In this document: positions 37,680 through 40,298 of the stretch, piece after piece
Numbering within the stretch: the stretch's first letter is position 1
Layout: each line of letters begins with the position of its first letter
Assembly (NCBI GenBank): GCA_017429285.1
Contig: JAFRPF010000001.1
Location: forward strand, 1-40,298
Origin: Bacilli bacterium
Lineage (GTDB): Bacteria > Bacillota_I > Bacilli_A > RFN20 > CAG-826
DNA: 40,298 bases
Direction: 5' to 3'
Position numbers and translations under genes: made by a program
Notes under the pieces: model-generated
The model's input: the letters and a program-made list of their open reading frames with translations, nothing else
The model's database searches: none
What the model was told of the DNA's origin: nothing

Positions 37680-38629
37680 CAGCGGCTAAAAACCTCAATA
37701 CTTTCATTTTTATATTTTATTTCATTATCTTTGATAACTAATACTTTCACATCTTCATCTTTTTCGATTTGTTTAATCTCATCAATAGAAGAAAACATCA
37801 TCGATGTAGATAAGGCATCTCCTAAAGCCCCATTATTAGAAATTACAATAACAGCATCATATAAATTGATCGCTGATCCATCAAATGGATTAATGATATG
37901 AGAATAAGTAATATCACCAATTTTCACACCTTGCAAAGAAGTCGCAGATGTAGAGACAAAACAATTCTTCGCTTTGATATATTTATTATCCAAATCAGAA
38001 ATACCAATAGAGAATAAACCGTCTTTATTTTTCTTCTCTCCTAATAATAAAGAAGAGGAACCACCATTAACGAGATAACTTTTAATATTTTGACTTTTTA
38101 AATAATCTTTGGCCTTATCCAAAGCATATCCTTTAGCGATGCCGCCTAAATCAATTTCAGCCTCTCCATTTCTTTGAATAATATTATTTTCTTTAAAGTC
38201 TAAAGAAGATGAATTTATCTTCAAAATCTCTTCATTTTTGATGTTTTCATCAAGGATATGCTTGCTTTTTAAGCTTTCTTTCCATTTATTCGCTAATGAA
38301 CCACATAGAGGATTAAAGTATTTTGCGCCATGGTTTTTAACGTCAAAAGAAGTCTTTAATAAATCATATAATTCACTAGATACAGTGATCTCTTCATTGC
38401 TCCTATTAATCTTATAAACATTCACTAAATCGTTATCATTGTAGTTATCACTAATCTTGGAATAATAAGTAAAAGATTTTTCTAGTTCTAAAATATTGTC
38501 TTTATTACCTTCATAAAGGGAAGTAGAAATATAGGTATCAAAACAAAAAACCTTGCTCTCAATAACTTTTGACGCTTGGGAACAAGATACTAAAGATATA
38601 ACGAATAAAGATAAAATTTTTTTCTTCAT
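37679..38629 (-). CDS. apbE: FMN transferase ApbE, lipoprotein
   Basis: Attaches FMN covalently to Thr of flavoproteins outside the membrane, here most likely RnfG and RnfD (expected off the right edge). 316 residues; signal peptide with lipobox LVSC (lipidated Cys16). Family motifs: DLGGIAKGYALDKA near 157-170 (FAD-binding), YLVNGGSSSLLLG near 181-193, and STSATSLQG near 227-235. Only 1 nt follows rnfB. Confidence 0.92.
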   Translation of the reverse strand: MKKKILSLFVISLVSCSQASKVIESKVFCFDTYISTSLYEGNKDNILELEKSFTYYSKISDNYNDNDLVNVYKINRSNEEITVSSELYDLLKTSFDVKNHGAKYFNPLCGSLANKWKESLKSKHILDENIKNEEILKINSSSLDFKENNIIQRNGEAEIDLGGIAKGYALDKAKDYLKSQNIKSYLVNGGSSSLLLGEKKNKDGLFSIGISDLDNKYIKAKNCFVSTSATSLQGVKIGDITYSHIINPFDGSAINLYDAVIVISNNGALGDALSTSMMFSSIDEIKQIEKDEDVKVLVIKDNEIKYKNESIEVFSR

Positions 38630-38630
38630 G

Positions 38631-38948
38631 TTATAAATGAACTTTGACTTTACTACCGTCCTTATTGGGGTGTTTATCTAAATATTCGATAATCGGTTTG
38701 AAGTTAGTATCTTCTTTACCAGGTTTACATTTTCTTAAATTTTCTTCTTTGCCTGTAACAATGGCTTCCGCTAAAGATTTACAACCCGCATAGCCACAAC
38801 TACCACAGTTATAATTCGGAAGTTTCTTCGCCACTTCTTCAATTCTTTCATCTTCTTTAACATGTAAAACCTTCGCCGCTATCGCTAAGCCAAGACCTAA
38901 GATGAGTCCAATTCCTAATAAAATAAGAGCAGCCCATAATATTTCCAT
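38631..38948 (-). CDS. rnfB: RnfB, short form lacking the ferredoxin domains
   Basis: 105 residues instead of about 190-330. Seen: one N-terminal membrane helix (about 3-27) and the Fe-S domain with Cys48, Cys51, Cys56 and Cys74 (CGSCGYAGC and LRKC). After that it ends in a charged ~30-residue tail; the two 4Fe-4S ferredoxin domains of usual RnfB are absent. apbE starts 1 nt after the stop, leaving no room for a remnant, so no frameshift is suggested. Preceded by a small Cys-rich membrane gene. The protein that gives electrons to this centre is not identified. Confidence 0.85.
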   Translation of the reverse strand: MEILWAALILLGIGLILGLGLAIAAKVLHVKEDERIEEVAKKLPNYNCGSCGYAGCKSLAEAIVTGKEENLRKCKPGKEDTNFKPIIEYLDKHPNKDGSKVKVHL

Positions 38949-38950
38949 AA

Positions 38951-39145
38951 TTATTCTTGACCTTCTTTCTTATAAAAGGAACATTCACTATGTGAACAAC
39001 TAGCACATTTCTCTTCGCTAATCTTCATATCTTCGCATCCTTTAGGAGCGGGTGTTTTCACATATAAAACGAAAGAAACAATAAAAGTTATTAGTAATAA
39101 TACTAAAACAGATATTCCAATCACTAAATATATTTCTTTACTCAT
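38951..39145 (-). CDS. Small membrane protein with four-cysteine motif, Rnf-associated
   Basis: 64 residues: a membrane helix (about 5-29) and a short soluble tail with Cys37, Cys47, Cys50 and Cys55. CASCSHSEC has the same CX2CX4C spacing as the RnfB motif CGSCGYAGC just downstream, but with the fourth Cys placed 10 residues before rather than 18 after. ATGA overlap with rnfA and only 2 nt before rnfB, so it is translated with them. Family not recognised; an Fe-S or other metal site is inferred. Confidence 0.72.
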   Translation of the reverse strand: MSKEIYLVIGISVLVLLLITFIVSFVLYVKTPAPKGCEDMKISEEKCASCSHSECSFYKKEGQE

Positions 39146-39741
39146 AATTGAATACCTGAGAATAAGCCTTGTAAACCAATAAAGGCTAACGCCATAATCG
39201 CCGCGGTAATAAGAGCGATTGGTAAGCCTTTAAAAGCTTTTGGTGTATTAGCGCTTTCAAGTCTCACTCTGATACAAGAGAAGACCACGATAATGGCTAA
39301 AAAACCAACGGAAGTACCGATACCATTAGCTAAAGATTGAAGGAAAGTAAAACCTTGATCGGTATTACCTTGAGCGACACCTAAAACCGCACAGTTTGTG
39401 GTAATTAATGGTAGATAAATACCTAAGTTCTTATATAAAGTTGGTGAAAATTTCTTAATGAATAATCCCACTAATTGAACTAATGAAGCAATAACTAAGA
39501 TATAAGCCACCGTATCCATAAATGCGATACCAGCGGGCACTAAAATAAAGTTATATAAAGGCCAACAAATTAAAGTCGCTAAGATGATGACAAAGACAAC
39601 GGCAATACCCATGCCTAAAGAAGATTTCACTTTTTTAGAAACACCTAGGAATGGACAGATACCATAGAATCTAGATAAAACAACATTATCGATTAACATG
39701 CTAGAGATAATCGCTAAGATAAATGAAACAAAAATACTCAT
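39142..39741 (-). CDS. rnfA: Rnf complex subunit RnfA
   Basis: Ion-translocating membrane subunit, 199 residues, six helices. The family blocks are clear: IDNVVLSRFYGICPFLGVSK near 17-36 and LGIYLPLITTNCAVLGVAQG near 105-124, the latter with the conserved Cys of the membrane 2Fe-2S centre shared with RnfE. GGAGGTAATAA precedes the ATG, which overlaps the rnfE stop. Confidence 0.95.
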   Translation of the reverse strand: MSIFVSFILAIISSMLIDNVVLSRFYGICPFLGVSKKVKSSLGMGIAVVFVIILATLICWPLYNFILVPAGIAFMDTVAYILVIASLVQLVGLFIKKFSPTLYKNLGIYLPLITTNCAVLGVAQGNTDQGFTFLQSLANGIGTSVGFLAIIVVFSCIRVRLESANTPKAFKGLPIALITAAIMALAFIGLQGLFSGIQL

Positions 39742-40298
39742 TATTTATTACCTCCATCAGTGTTAGCTTGTTGAGCGGCTAAAGCTTCCTGCTGTTTTTT
39801 AATCTTTTCTTGTTTAACAAGATAAGCCTTATATTCATCTTTTCTATTCTTAATAAAAGCTAAGACCGCTAGGATCAAACCAAAGACGATAAAAGCACCA
39901 ACAGGATTAGAGAATAAACTGATTGTGTATGGAGCAGGAATAATCGTTAATTTAGCCTTTGGAATAAAGGTAAAGATTTGACCAATAGTAAAGCCACCTG
40001 TACCTAATAATTCTCTAAAGAAGGCCATCGATAATAAAGCTAAGGTATAACCAACGCCCATACCTAAAGCATCGATTAAGGAATCAAAGACTTTATTTTT
40101 GCTAGCGTAGGCTTCCGCTCTACCTAAAACGATACAGTTAACAACGATTAAAGAGATAAAGACACCTAATGATGAATATAATTCTGGTAAAAATGCATTA
40201 GTGAGCATCTTAACAATGGTGACGAATGTCGCGATTATAACAATATAAGCTGGAGTTCTAATTTCTTCAGGAATTAATTTTCTTAATAAAGAAACAAG
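39741..40298 (-). CDS. rnfE: Rnf complex subunit RnfE (partial, runs off right edge)
   Basis: Paired membrane subunit of RnfA. The frame is open to the last base, giving 185 residues; the start is outside the window, since reading upstream of the in-frame ATG at 40208 gives RnfE-like IPEEIRTPAYIVIIATFVT without a stop. The inverse-topology motif SSLGVFISLIVVNCIVLGRA (with the conserved Cys) and GMGVGYTLALLSMAFFRELLG are seen. A Gln/Ala-rich cytoplasmic tail ends the protein. The rest of the operon (rnfC, rnfD, rnfG) probably lies further right. Confidence 0.95.
   Translation of the reverse strand, partial: LVSLLRKLIPEEIRTPAYIVIIATFVTIVKMLTNAFLPELYSSLGVFISLIVVNCIVLGRAEAYASKNKVFDSLIDALGMGVGYTLALLSMAFFRELLGTGGFTIGQIFTFIPKAKLTIIPAPYTISLFSNPVGAFIVFGLILAVLAFIKNRKDEYKAYLVKQEKIKKQQEALAAQQANTDGGNK

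Noticed and set aside
38631-38948. Frameshifted rnfB with ferredoxin domains in another frame
   Set aside because: apbE starts 1 nt after the stop, so there is no room for a remnant in this locus.
37305-40298. Use of TGA as tryptophan, as in Mycoplasma
   Set aside because: TGG encodes Trp throughout and TGA serves as a true stop in rnfA, apbE and the sirtuin.
1-40298. CRISPR array, prophage, insertion sequence or tRNA genes
   Set aside because: No repeat-spacer structure, transposase, integrase or tRNA-like sequence was seen on either strand.

Overview
The window is low-GC, gene-dense and nearly all coding. It looks like a chromosomal housekeeping segment from the Bacilli/Mollicutes side of the Firmicutes (Bacillota), perhaps an uncultured gut or rumen anaerobe near Erysipelotrichales, RF39 or Acholeplasmatales. 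Reasons: the S12 sequence has the long low-GC Gram-positive N-terminal loop; rpmG, secE, nusG, rplKAJL, rpoBC and rpsL-rpsG-fusA-tuf are close together; single-ATPase Rnf/ECF/ABC genes are of Firmicute type; and RpoB carries the Asn known from rifampicin-insensitive Mollicutes. Tryptophan is TGG and TGA is used as a stop (for example rnfA, apbE and the sirtuin), so the genetic code is standard, unlike Mycoplasma or Spiroplasma. The species cannot be fixed from the sequence alone.

Layout from left to right. 1-3545 (minus): a sugar-type ABC importer, with the ATPase first, then two permeases; the second permease runs off the left edge. 3682-4917: an RDD membrane protein. 5025-9324 (minus): the str operon rpsL-rpsG-fusA-tuf with a structured leader, an extra tuf promoter and a terminator. 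9594-12919: a four-helix membrane protein of unknown function, an M6-type metalloprotease lipoprotein and an alpha/beta hydrolase. 12965-23303 (minus): rplK-rplA-[L10 leader]-rplJ-rplL-methyltransferase-rpoB-rpoC. 23575-25687 (plus): a KtrB/KtrA-type potassium uptake pair placed between rplK and nusG. 25735-26723 (minus): rpmG-secE-nusG. 26844-28136 (plus): a secreted endonuclease lipoprotein. 28133-33610 (minus): an operon with an O-antigen-ligase-like membrane protein, smpB, folC, an ECF S component (probably folate), a tiny membrane protein and a BspA-type repeat protein. 33743-35121 (plus): sirtuin and HAD phosphatase. 35105-36758 (minus): a CarD-type regulator and an Mbeg1-like hydrolase. 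36785-40298 (minus): the 3' part of an Rnf operon (rnfE-rnfA-small Cys protein-short rnfB-apbE-NusG_II protein-Gx transporter), with rnfE cut by the right edge.

Functionally the window joins the translation/transcription core with an energy module. Rnf would couple ferredoxin:NAD+ redox chemistry to an ion gradient, ApbE would load FMN on the Rnf subunits expected just outside the window, and the gradient could support Ktr potassium uptake. The most unusual points are the short RnfB, which lacks its ferredoxin domains and is preceded by a 64-residue membrane peptide with its own four-cysteine motif; a repeated promoter layout in which a -10 hexamer ends 6-7 nt before the ATG with no Shine-Dalgarno (probable leaderless mRNAs) in six separate genes; a near-identical TTTTGCTTGCG element at three ribosomal/translation promoters; a long coiled-coil insert in the ABC ATPase; and Asn482 in RpoB.
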